The position numbers and the translations under genes were made by a program. A stretch of 64,000 bases of DNA. Source: Anaeramoeba flamelloides. Taxonomy: Eukaryota > Metamonada > Anaeramoebidae. Each line of letters begins with the position of its first letter. Within the stretch, counting starts at the first letter, position 1. Of this stretch, positions 1 through 9,979 are shown piece by piece. The notes beneath the pieces were generated by a model that was not told the origin of the DNA, did no database searches, and saw only the letters and a list, made by a program, of their open reading frames with translations. The stretch covers positions 677,501 to 741,500 of the forward strand of contig JANTQA010000036.1 of assembly GCA_027625915.1 (NCBI GenBank). Reading direction: 5' to 3'.

Positions 1-284
1 ATAATTTTTTTGGGTATATTTGATAGAAAAAAGTTTATAATTAGCATTTACTTTGGTATTTGAAGTAATATTAAGAGGTGAGATAAATCAAAAAAGGTGA
101 TAATAATTAAAGGAAGAAAACCAAGGGACTTTATTACAATCCATCTTGATGGAACTGTAACATTGTATTTGTTGTAATATTTTAGCATTTAAACAATCAC
201 TTTTAAATATTTCTAGAGTTTCGAAAGAAATTAATTTTGTATATAAAGAAATTAAACATTTCCAAAAAAGGGGGGTAAGTTTCT

Positions 285-690
285 TTTAAAACATCTTTAT
301 CAAACTCAATTCAAATTAAAAGATTCAAATCACAACATTTTTTTCTTATGTTTATGATAAGAATAAAACAAAAACAAAATTTTAGAATTTATGCAAAAAA
401 TATTTAAATAGATACAGATGAAGATATAGATCATTTTTTATCGGACTGCCCATTCTATGAAAAAAATTGAATAATTTGGATTAAATATTTAATTCAAATT
501 AACAAAAATAATAAGAATAATATCTTTGATAATATTCGAAATAAAGATTCATAATTTATTTTATCATTAGTTAATGATAAAGAGAATTATGATTCTCTAT
601 TGAAATTTCTAAACAAAAATTTAGAAATTAGGGCGGTAAGAGGAAATTGATTTCCTCCCTTCAAAATAAAAAAAAATCAGAACATTTTTA
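285..690 (+). mobile_element. LINE 3' end, copy a (5'-truncated, decayed)
   Basis: This is a 5'-truncated remnant of a non-LTR retrotransposon. The plus strand carries a decayed reading frame matching the C-terminal zinc-knuckle-like segment seen in better condition at 10865-11075 (DEDIDHFL...CPFYEK). It ends in the shared 3' tail TTCCTCCCTTCAAAATA followed by an A-run at about 668-676. The two copies look about 85% identical by eye over some 330 bp. Several stops interrupt this copy. Its 5' limit is unclear and could lie further left, towards 105. Confidence 0.75.
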
Positions 691-890
691 TCAATCATTT
701 ATTGATTCTTGATAATTAAATTTGTTTGCTTGAATAATAATACCTTAAATAAATAGAGATGAAAGTTTCTAGTGTTAATTTTGAATGGTATTTTAATAGG
801 TAATAAATTGGTGTTTATTATTTTATTGATCATAAAAAATATTTTCCAAAGACATTTTTTCATTTAAAATTTCACAGAGAAGGGATGTAT
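691..890 (+). repeat. Dispersed repeat family S, partial copy
   Basis: The segment around 760-880 (GAAAGTTTCTAGTGTTAATTT, then GATCATAAAAAATATTTTCC) matches longer copies at 19425-19830 and 24480-24935 on the same strand, and at 22490-22990 and 49840-50262 inverted. It directly follows the A-run of the LINE tail, so the LINE may have landed in an S copy. Its nature is unknown. Short translated blocks such as FxDQKE on the opposite strand recur between copies, which hints at a decayed coding element. Confidence 0.55.
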
Positions 891-1322
891 ATAAACCCCA
901 TTCCTAAAATTTGGACACACCCAAAATTAAAAATATACAAAAAAAAACAATAATAATTAATTATATTTTTTTCAAACATAATATAAAACAACGTTTAAGT
1001 TACCTATTAGTAATTTTTCAATGAGTAATCATTTTAACCCAAATAAAGGAAAAGAAATATACCGTCAGTTCCACTTTTAAGGCAAAAACTTTCTACTAAA
1101 TTTAAGACACACAAAAAATCCCAAATTAAGGCTCAAAATTCAGATTCGAGTGAAAGAAATTGTAAAAAAAAAAAAAAAAATTCCAAATTTTGTGCCTTAA
1201 TTTGAGATTTTTTTTGTGCCTTAAATTTCCTTGAAAGTTTGTGCCTTAAAAGTGGAACTGACTGTAAAACTCAAAAATAAAAGTCAGTGTGTCCAAAATA
1301 ATGAAACAAGTGGAATATAAAA
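886..1322. mobile_element. Small inverted-repeat element A, hosting a MITE
   Basis: The ends at 887-923 (ATTCCTAAAATTTGGACACA) and 1283-1320 (reverse complement ATTATTTTGGACACAC) are imperfect inverted repeats. A third such end, ACTGTGTCCAAATTT, stands alone at 1606-1631. The M-family MITE at 1060-1266 sits inside, so A is the older insertion. The boundaries are approximate and no transposase is visible. Confidence 0.45.
1060..1266. mobile_element. MITE family M (mariner-like, TA target), copy 1
   Basis: The body, 1062-1264, is nearly palindromic. It begins CCGTCAGTTCCACTTTTAAG and ends with the complement CTTAAAAGTGGAACTGACTG, with TA on both sides. A second internal pair of AATTAAGGC/GCCTTAATT blocks makes most of the element foldable around an A-run. 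Other copies are at 37103-37277, 58512-58711 and a partial one at 50261-50330. TA duplication and CAGT-like termini are typical of Tc1/mariner MITEs. Confidence 0.85.
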
Positions 1323-2690
1323 TCTATTGGTTAATTTGTTGAAATTTCACCAACAATTTATAGATTGATCAAATAATAAGATAACATCAACCAATTGTAT
1401 GTGGTTTTTCCTAATTTAATAAAATCAACTTAAACCTTCTATCACCCATTTAAAAAATAATTCCAGATCTAACCAAACAGTTTATGCAACTGCAAAAAAG
1501 GATATGAATACAAAACAAAAAAAAAAATGAAATAGTTTGAAAAATCAATTTTTTTTTCCAAATTGAATGTAAAGTACAGTGTTGTAATTCTTCCAACTGT
1601 TTAAACTGTGTCCAAATTTATGGAATATAGTTTGTATATTTACTTAATAAAATTAAGTACTATTTTTTTCTGATTAATATTTTTTGAAATCTAGCTTAAA
1701 ACTTTGTTCAATTAAACACTGGGATAAATTTTTTTAGAATCAAAACACTCTCAACTTTTGAATATCAAAAATATTTTTTAAATTACTGTACACTTTTTTA
1801 TTTTTTTAAAAAAAAATGAGGCTGAGAAAATTTTGAAATTAAAGAATAAGTTAATATATTAAATTCTAATTTTTTACAGAGAGTTTATCTTTTTAGTTGA
1901 AATTTTTTTTTTAATTTTACCATTTAAAAATAAAAAAAAACATTTGAAGACGAAATTAATCCCTTTTCTGATAATAAAATTCCCTTAATTAAGAATTTGT
2001 TTTAACAAATGAGTTAAAACAAGAGAGTGTATATAAAAATATACATAATTTCAAGTTTAAATTCAATGATTTTGGTAAAAAAATTTTTTACGAAAAAGTT
2101 AAATGGAAACTTTATTTATTTTTATTTTTTCATTTCGTGGTTTTTAATTTTTTTAATGGAAGGTATTTGATCAGTTTTCGATTTTTAGTGTTTTTTGGGT
2201 CGTAGGGACATATATAAAGTCATTCAAAAAAAATTTAGAATTTTTTTGTTTAAAAAATCAGTATTTATTTTTTTTTATTGTTGAAGAAGTGTAAATTACA
2301 CTCTAGTTACCCTTAGAATTAAATCCCCTTTCAGAAATTTAAGTGTTAAATCCAAGATTTCACCATTATTAATTACAGAAAATAATTGCAAACTATTTGA
2401 TTTGAATTATTTAATTAAAATTTAACTCTTTTAATTTGTTAAGAAAAATTAATCTTTTTTTTTCATAAGAAGCGCATACCCATAAAAAATGATCAATATT
2501 TTCTTTTATTTCATCATGCATATATTTTAAAACATAAATGACAATATTAATTTGAGTTTTTATTTATTATATAATAGTATCTGTTTAAGCAATTAATAAA
2601 TGTTCTGAATTTCAGGATTGTTGAGCTTGTAGGATAACTTAAATATTTTTGAGTTTTAAATAAAGAGTTTTGATATTTTATTATTTTGAA
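1323..2690. other. AT-rich non-coding stretch
   Basis: No gene is supported here. It holds a solitary family-A terminus at 1606-1631 and, at about 2272-2307, a segment reading GTTGAAGAAGTGTAAATTAC that recurs inverted near 25050-25085. The remainder is A/T homopolymer runs. Confidence 0.5.
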
Positions 2691-2696
2691 ATATTT

Positions 2697-2830
2697 ATGT
2701 GGGGTATCGTCAAGTGTCGTAAAGTGTCGTAAAGTGCCTAGATTTTTTCGGAATTCAAAAGAATAGAGAAAAATCAAAGATTTTGCCCAATTCTTTTAAA
2801 TTCTGGAAAAGCTAACAACGATTTTTTTTT
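2697..2830 (-). repeat. Decamer-bearing repeat Q, copy 1, next to LINE remnant
   Basis: Positions 2709-2740 contain near-perfect tandem copies of a decamer (AGTGTCGTAA), unusually GC-rich for this DNA. The following 90 bp (ATTCAAAAGAAT ... TTAAATTCTGGAAAA) match 49070-49140. In both places a LINE-derived segment follows in the same orientation, so Q is probably the 3' part of that LINE family. Confidence 0.6.
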
Positions 2831-2924
2831 AATTCAAGAAATAAAGGTAATTTTCTTAAATTTTCTTTTTATTTCTCAAATTAAAAAACACCTAACGACA
2901 TTTCCAGCTCTTGGAATTCAATAA

Positions 2925-3785
2925 TTCATTATATGTATATTTATAAATTTCTTCTTTCAATTCAATAAAATCTTTTGAATTCCAATTGGTTTTATTGTTT
3001 ATTCGTTGATCAAATTTTATTAATTTCTCTAAATAAGGGAGAGATAAATTTTTTAATTTTTTTTTAAATTTGAATTTTTTTTTTATTAACCGGAATTACC
3101 TGATTTTCAATTGTAAATTATGTTTTGTAAATCAGAATTGGTATGTTTCTGTTTATTTTACCTATTTCTGTAATACATATATTAATCGATGAATTTAAGT
3201 GATTTAAAGTTTTTTTTTCATAATAAAAAATTTTTAATCCATATGATAATTTACTTGTAATAAATGATTTAAATAATCTTATTTTTAAGTTATTGTTAAG
3301 AGAATTTTTATTAAATAATTGTTTACAGCTATTAAACACATATTTTGATTTTTTTTTAAATTATAGACTATATGTAAAATTTTATCTAAATAAATACCTA
3401 AATATTTAATTTTTTTTAAATCTTTTGATACAACTGTTTTATCTTTATTAGGTTTTAACCCAAATTGAATAATAATTTCATATATAGAATTTAATTTTTG
3501 ATTTAAATAATTTTTATTTCCTTTTATAATTAAGATTAAATCATCTGCAAACATTTGACATTGGTTTATTAATGGTATAATTTTTAATAAAAGAAAATGA
3601 GAAATTAGAGCAAATAAAATAGAAGACAATGGATCTCCTTGGAGTATACCAAGTCCTTTTCCTTGGTAATATTTTAATAAAAAATTTTGAAAAATTTTAT
3701 TTAAAATAAATTTATTTATTATTTTTCTAATTATTTTAAAATTGATTGAGTCAAAACATTGTGCTATATCAATCATTATAATAAA
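2925..3785 (-). mobile_element. Non-LTR retrotransposon (LINE) fragment with reverse transcriptase
   Basis: The minus strand encodes reverse-transcriptase motifs in order. Motif A is DIAQCFDSI at the start (about 3768-3742), motif B is LQGDPLSSILFAL (about 3650-3600), and motif C is FADDL (about 3555-3540). A thumb-like segment with KYLGIYLDK follows. A frameshift near 3335 moves to a second frame with the typical post-RT block FKSFITSKLSYG and, further down, LKNLSLPYLEKLIKFDQ. It is 5'-truncated before motif A and has several lesions, so it is inactive. The GDPLSS and FADD signatures are those of LINE enzymes rather than LTR elements. Confidence 0.88.
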
Positions 3786-4306
3786 ATCAGTGTTTATTTG
3801 TTATTTTTTTCAATTATTTATTATATTTTATATTACAACAATTTTTCAAAAATTCTTTTTTTTTCAAAAATTGCAAAAAATTGCATTTTTGAGCCACTAT
3901 TATAATTCATATCAAGTTGAAGATTGATAAGTTAATTACTAAAATAACAGGTTGTCAAATCTATCACAAGATAATTTTTTTTTCATTCTTCAGGGATTGT
4001 AAATCTTATGCAATATTTGAATAAAACTTGGAATAAAATATGAAATTATTTATTAGTTTATTTATTTATTGTTTGCAAAAACTAACTAAAAAAAATAAAA
4101 ATAAAAATAAAAAAAGGGCGAATATATATATTCATAGACAAATAGATAGACAAAAAATAGACAATATATGTATAAATATAGAATAATAAATTTAGATAGA
4201 CAATTTTGGATAGTAATTAATCTAACATTTTTTAGTCTTTATAAGAATAAAAAAAAAATAAAAAAAAAAAAAAAAAAATCCATAATCTACATTAATAATA
4301 ATCCAT
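3786..4306. other. AT-rich spacer, 3' flank of the J-protein gene
   Basis: No coding feature is supported. It contains an A-rich run at 4245-4277 and short tandem GATAGACAA-like units around 4140-4205. Confidence 0.5.
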
Positions 4307-5311
4307 TTAATTCTTTTTCAAAGAAGAAAATGTATTATTTAGCATTTCTTTTTGCTTAACGGAAAGTGCCTTTGGGAATTGAACATCAAAAGTGATGATC
4401 AAGTCACCGAATTTCGAAGAATGATTGAATTTGGGCATTCCAAGTCCATTTAACACAAGCTGTTTACCTGGCTCAACAACTGATTCGTCATATCCGAATT
4501 TCAAATTCAACATTTTCTTATTTAATAATTGGAATTGAAATTTAAAAGAGGAAAGAGATTCCCTTAAAGAAATTTTCTTTGTAATGTAAAGATTGTCTCC
4601 TTTTCTTTTGAAGGTGGTGTGCTTTATTACGCGGATTGTGATCACCAAATCTGCTGTTTGGATACCCACTTTCTTGTTCCCTTTCCGTTCGAACGTGAAT
4701 TGTTGGCCATCCTGGGCGCCTTTAGGGATCATGAACTTTATTTTTTTTTTTTTTTTCTGGAGAACATTGCCTTTTTGATCATAATAAATCCTTTCAAATT
4801 CAAGAGTTTGGTTTGAGCCACGATAGGCTTGCTCTAAAGTGAACAGAAAGGATTTTTTGGTTGGCTTCAATTGTTTCTTGTTGAAAGGAAAAGTGTTGTA
4901 TTTTCTTAACTTTGGCCTTGTTTGTTCAAGTATCGGTGTGTATGTGTGGTGTGTATAGGAACGCGAGAGTGGTACCCTGATTTTTACTGGCGTTTTGAAA
5001 GTCCCATTCGGGATTTTGATTTTTCTGTGGTGGGATTTTTTTTTCTTTGTTCTTGTCATTGTTTCAAAAAAACGCGCAGAATTTGTATTTGTTTTTTGCA
5101 GCCTTAAACTGTGATCATATTTCTTTCGCAGTTCTTGATCAGAAAGGATATGGTACGCTTCGTTAACCTTGGAAAAGGTTTTGGCGGCTTGTGATTTTTT
5201 GTCTTCGGGTACTTTGTCTGGATGGTATAGTAGTGCCATTTTTTTATAAGCACTTTTAATTTCTTCCCGAGTCGCGTGACGTGAAAGATTTAATTGTTGA
5301 TAATGGTCCAT
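4307..5311 (-). CDS. Type II (DnaJB-like) Hsp40 co-chaperone
   Basis: This intronless gene encodes 334 residues. J-proteins stimulate Hsp70 ATPase activity and deliver substrates. Residues 1-70 are a J-domain with the Hsp70-activating HPD triad at 30-32 and the helix IV block KKYDH. There is no cysteine-repeat zinc finger, so it is type II. The usual Gly/Phe-rich linker is missing; instead residues 70-150 are rich in Lys, Ser, Thr and Pro. Two C-terminal substrate-binding domains follow: CTD I at about 153-235 (YRGSNQTLEFER, then IPKGAQDGQQFTF) and CTD II at about 236-320 (KGDNLYITKKISLRESL, GLGMPKF, GDLIITFDVQFP). The ATG at 5309-5311 fits the J-domain start (MDHYQQLNLS) and the stop is TAA. 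There is no signal peptide or C-terminal EEVD-binding clue, so a cytosolic or nuclear location is inferred. It resembles DNAJB1/Sis1 in layout, but orthology is not certain. Confidence 0.93.
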   Translation of the reverse strand: MDHYQQLNLSRHATREEIKSAYKKMALLYHPDKVPEDKKSQAAKTFSKVNEAYHILSDQELRKKYDHSLRLQKTNTNSARFFETMTRTKKKKSHHRKIKIPNGTFKTPVKIRVPLSRSYTHHTYTPILEQTRPKLRKYNTFPFNKKQLKPTKKSFLFTLEQAYRGSNQTLEFERIYYDQKGNVLQKKKKKIKFMIPKGAQDGQQFTFERKGNKKVGIQTADLVITIRVIKHTTFKRKGDNLYITKKISLRESLSSFKFQFQLLNKKMLNLKFGYDESVVEPGKQLVLNGLGMPKFNHSSKFGDLIITFDVQFPKALSVKQKEMLNNTFSSLKKN

Positions 5312-7052
5312 TTGTGTTTGGTTTTGTTGAAGTTGTGTTATAGTTCTATTGGTACAGTTAATAGTTTGAGTTTGTTGTTAAAAATTCGAATTTGATAGTA
5401 AGAGGAAAAAACTCTTTCGTAATTATTAATTATAATTAGGGACAACTAAATAAAAATGAATTTTGACTTTCTCCTTTTCTGTTTTTATCGAAATAAGAAA
5501 ACACAATTTTTTACCTCGTTTCATTTCTGTTTGATGAATAAAGTCAATTTTTTCCTTTTTCACTCTTTATCAAGAGAAAAAATTGTAATTTCCAATTTTT
5601 TATTTAGTGTTTTTTTTTTACTTTATCTTGAAAAAAATTCACTGTTATTGATAAAGTTGATTAAATTTGATGTGTTACTGACAGTAGTGTTGACTTTTTT
5701 TGATCTTATTAGTCCTTGAGACTGAAAAAAAATTATTAACCTTTAATAATCAGTTGTTGTACAAAAAGTCTGTAAATCCAGTCAAAAATATATTTGCTCG
5801 AAAGAACATTCGACTTCTTTTTCTTGTGGTGACATTTTCACAAATTGATTTTTTTTTTGAAAAAGAAATCGTTATACTTCAAAAACCAGAAGAAAAAAGA
5901 GTGATTTTAGATAATTTTCAAAAAGTGCTTTAGATCAATTTTACTAAAGCCTAACAACTATTTTATAGTTAATTGTTCAAAACTTTTACATCACTTTTTT
6001 TTAAATGGTAAATTAGCTTTTTTTTTAAAAAACAAAAATAATTTTCCAACTGATCACATAAAAAATTTTTTTTCTGAATTCTTTTTCAATGCTCTACTAT
6101 TTTAAGATTGTTGAAAGTAACTCACTCTGAAACAATTCATCAAAAAAAATCCTTAATCGAAAATTTTCCTCAAGTTCTTATGAAATATAAAATAATTTGG
6201 GATAAAAGGGAAAGGTTGACAAAAACATTAAAAAAAAAATATCAAAATAATTTATGATGGTGACCTCTTCAAATGTACTCTACCATTCTTTTAAAGAAAA
6301 AGGGTACAATTGTTTTTGTGGTTTTCAATTTTCACTAAACCAACGTTCTTTCAAAGTTTATAGAATCACTTGAAACAAAAAATTTATTATATTGGAAAGT
6401 TATTTAACATTTTACTATACTAAGGTTAAATTCTTTTTGAATAAAGGTCTCCTACAGAAAAGACTTCAATTTAAGTCAAAATTGAAGCATTTCAATTGCA
6501 AACAAACAATAATAAAAATTATAGCAAACAACCTAATCTTGGTTAAATAATATGAAATCTTGCTTTTCACATTCCAGTAAAATTTCCAAAATTTATATTT
6601 GAGACATTGTGTTACTCCTCTTTTTAAATTTGGGTGTAAATAACACTCATTTCAGGAAATTAGTTGAAATCAAAAGAAAAATTTGCAAATTTTCCTTTTT
6701 TACTTGTCTCCAAATTCTGAATGGGGCAAAAATTTGCACCACCTTTTTCCAGATTTTTCTTGGCTAAACACAGTTCTCAAAGAAGTTGGTTGTAGTTTGT
6801 AGTTTCGATCTCTATTTTTTTTTTAAAAGGAAATTGAAAATGAAGTGCAAATTTTTTCCCGTTTATAATTCAAATAACAGTATTGAAAATTTGGAACAAA
6901 CAGAGTTGTATAATTTAAGGGGGTTAATGAAATTCATTCTCAAGTTACCCATTAAGTGTTTTCCTTGTGTATTTTGAGAAAAAATCTTCGAATCCTTTAA
7001 GGTTTACAATCCCTGAAATTTGAAAAAAGATTATATAGTGTAGGGTCTAGTG
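5312..7052. other. Intergenic, 5' flank of the J-protein gene
   Basis: Open frames on the plus strand (5456-5719, 5700-5933, 6786-6977) are short, Phe/Leu/Lys-rich and lack any recognisable motif. I do not call them genes. The stretch next to 5311 presumably contains the J-protein promoter, but no motif stands out. Confidence 0.5.
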
Positions 7053-8004
7053 TAGTTTATTATAACTTGTTAATTTGGTTCTTGTCTGATCGATGTTGTG
7101 CTTGGTATGGGTTTTAATAGTGGTTCGAAATGGCAATTTTTGTTAATTTATTTTTTTTCTTTCCGAAATCCGAATTGAGGATGGAAAGTTAACATAAGTG
7201 GTAGCTAAAGAATAAATATTCATTTTTGGGCTGTAGAAGAAAATTTTCATTTACTTTTTTGTCAATTAAAGTGGTGTAAATAACCCGTGTTTTTTATTTT
7301 AACCCATTACTAAAATTTAACTCATGCAAAAAATATTGGATAACTATAGAAATAAAAGAAAGAAATATATGGGATGAAAACAGTATATAAACAAGAAATA
7401 GGGTTCTTTATATAAATTTTAAAAAAGAATTATGAAGATATTGAAAGATAAAAATGTAATTTTTTAACAAAAAAATGAGCAAAATATCATTTTTGGAATT
7501 TTGAAAAAAAAAATCATTTAATCTCCGAAATTTTGTAAATCAATGAAATTTTTCAATCTAAAGAATTTAATATTATTGAGTCATTTCGATTAATCAAAGA
7601 TCTAACCTCTAAAGCCAATTTAAATCCGAACCAAGAATATATATGTGTCTTCCTATCTTCTAATACCCAAGTCTAAAAAAAAAAAAACACGAGTAAAATT
7701 TTGGTAATGGGTTAAAGGTTATCAACATGGGTTTTTTACACCACTGTACCTTAATGAAAAAAAATTGTTTTTTAAAAGCACCAAATAAAACCAAACATAA
7801 TCAAAAATTTAAACTGGTAACTCAAAAATCATATTTTTCTATCAGGTAACTACCATCAATTAATCTTAAACCCTTCAATTTTGATTTTGGAAAAAAAAAA
7901 ATAAATAACACATTAAAAATTGACAATTTCGAACCACTATTAAAACCTATACCAAGCACAAGACCGATCAGATAAGAACCAAATTAACAAGTGGTCATAA
8001 ACTA
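7053..8004. mobile_element. Element X: about 0.95 kb with very long inverted ends
   Basis: The first 270 bp or so (TAGTTTATTATAACTTGTTA ... GTGGTTCGAAATGGCAATTT ... ACCCATTACTAAAATTT) recur as an imperfect reverse complement at the other end, finishing at 8004 with ATAAACTA. The unique core at about 7325-7715 has no coding signal. The outermost bases read TAG...CTA, compatible with TA target duplication but not proof of it. It is a non-autonomous foldback or MITE-like element. Confidence 0.75.
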
Positions 8005-9979
8005 AATAAATATCATTTTCTTTTTTTCAGATTTTATGGATTGTACACCTTAACCACAGATTAAAATAATTGTTTTTGACAAAAAAGAATGTTATTTCGA
8101 TTTTTTATTGTAAATTTTATAACAAAAAGCTTCTTACCCCAAAGTAGTACTTAGGATTAATATTTGCTGATGGGAAAATTATTGAATGCTGTTTTTTTAT
8201 CACCGTCTATATATTATAAATGAGCATCATGTAAAACATTTATTTCAAAAGAAACTGATCTTCTTTTTTCTGAAATTGGATACATTAAATCAACTACTAA
8301 AGCAACAATAAATACAAAATAAATATGATACTGACTTCTTAAAGTTCTACAATAAAATTAGAAATATTTAGAATGAAAGTTCAGAAATATAAAATAGAGA
8401 CCTTTTTTTAAGTTTTTGTTAAGGGGGTAGTATTTTTTGAACATAAAATGAAATCACGTCAAGATCTTGAATAATTTTTTTCTGTAATTTGTGTTCTGAG
8501 TTATGGAATGGATGAGTTAACCTCATTTAAAAGATTTATAAATTTGAGTCTCTTTTTTGAAATCCAAAATTCTCCAATTTTAGAGATATAATCAAACTTA
8601 GTAACATAATATTTTTATTCAAAATTAAGTTAATTCTTGAATTGGGTAAATATATTTTTCTTTTATGTCGGAAAGTATTGATTTTGAAAGAAATTTTTTA
8701 TTTGGCTATTCTTTTTAAACTTTAATAAACCAATACAAATCTTAACAAATAAAACTAATTGTGGTATTTGTGGTTAAATAAATGAATATCTGATAGAAGT
8801 TTAACAAAAGTTTATCAATTAAATTGGGATCTATTAAGTAAAAAAATTTTTTTCTTTAATGCTTCAAAAAAGATGTTTTTCTGTTTTTCAAAAAATGAAA
8901 AAAAAGTGCAAAAAAATGTTAAATTTTGAAACATTTTTTTAACAAACTATTTGGCCTTATTCACAAGAATCCTTATAACAATTCAAATCATTTTTGTCAG
9001 AAAAAAATTGATTTTGAATTTTGAGGATAAATTTTCTTTATTCCCAAATATATTCAAGTAAATTTTATTTTGAAAAATCGAATTAAATCTTAGAACACAA
9101 ACAATATTTCTTAGTAAAATTTTTAACATGACTTTTAAACTTTAATTATTATAACTATACTTCTTAAAAAAAATACAATTATTTTTATAATCAGCTGAAT
9201 AAACCAGCTTTTTTTTTGGTTAACCAACTCAATTATCTAAAAAAAGAAAAATAATCTTTATATTAATTTTCCAGGTAACAAAGACTTGCTGCTGTATAAT
9301 AATGATGAGAATGGTAATAAAAGGGATTAAAAACTTTTTATAATTTAAGAAATAAGATGAATTTTAATGTTTTCTTTTTCAGAAAAAATTCGAAAAAAAA
9401 AATTGATCTTACTAAAAAAATATTTCTTTTATAGCTTTCTTCATCGATCAGAATTTTTTGACACTTGGCATATACAAAATTTGAAAGTAGAGAACATCAC
9501 CAATAACATATTTTAAAATTTTGGCTTGTTGCCGTAGAATATTGATCCCTTAAATAAAAAACATTAATCTTTTGAAATCTATTTTTTTTAAAAAATGGTT
9601 ATTTCTCCTCAAAGAACTACAAATAATTTTTTTTTCTATTAATAATTATTCTGACTTTTTTCCTAATTTTTAAATTTCACTGACTATAAAAAAGAAAAAT
9701 TAATAATAAAAAAAAAAAAAAAATTAATTGATAGAAATATTATAAACCATAATTGAAATTTTATTTTAAATCAATTCTTATTGTGAATATTATGAATGAT
9801 TACCCATTTTTTGAATCATAAAATTTTTGAAAATTGATTAATTTTATTAATATTATTTTTTTTTAACGAGTAAATAGGTTTTGAATATATATATATAGAT
9901 ATGTATAAGCGTTTAAAATAAAAAAAAAAAACGAAGAAATAAAAAAAATAATTTCGAAAAAAAAATAGAAATAAAAGGA
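8005..9979. other. Intergenic, 3' flank of the G-alpha gene
   Basis: It contains a decayed R-family fragment at 8215-8400 and a short TA microsatellite near 9885-9900. The rest is homopolymer-rich AT sequence with no supported gene. Confidence 0.5.
8215..8400 (+). repeat. Dispersed repeat family R, diverged partial copy
   Basis: The segment CAACAATAAATACAAAATAA through GACTTCTTAAAGTTCTAC matches the left half of the R copies at 12465, 23028, 36322 and 58478. It is the most diverged of the five. Confidence 0.5.

Noticed and set aside
5456-5933. Two overlapping plus-strand frames of 77-87 codons
   Set aside because: Phe/Leu/Lys-rich composition typical of AT-rich non-coding DNA; no motif, no splice context.
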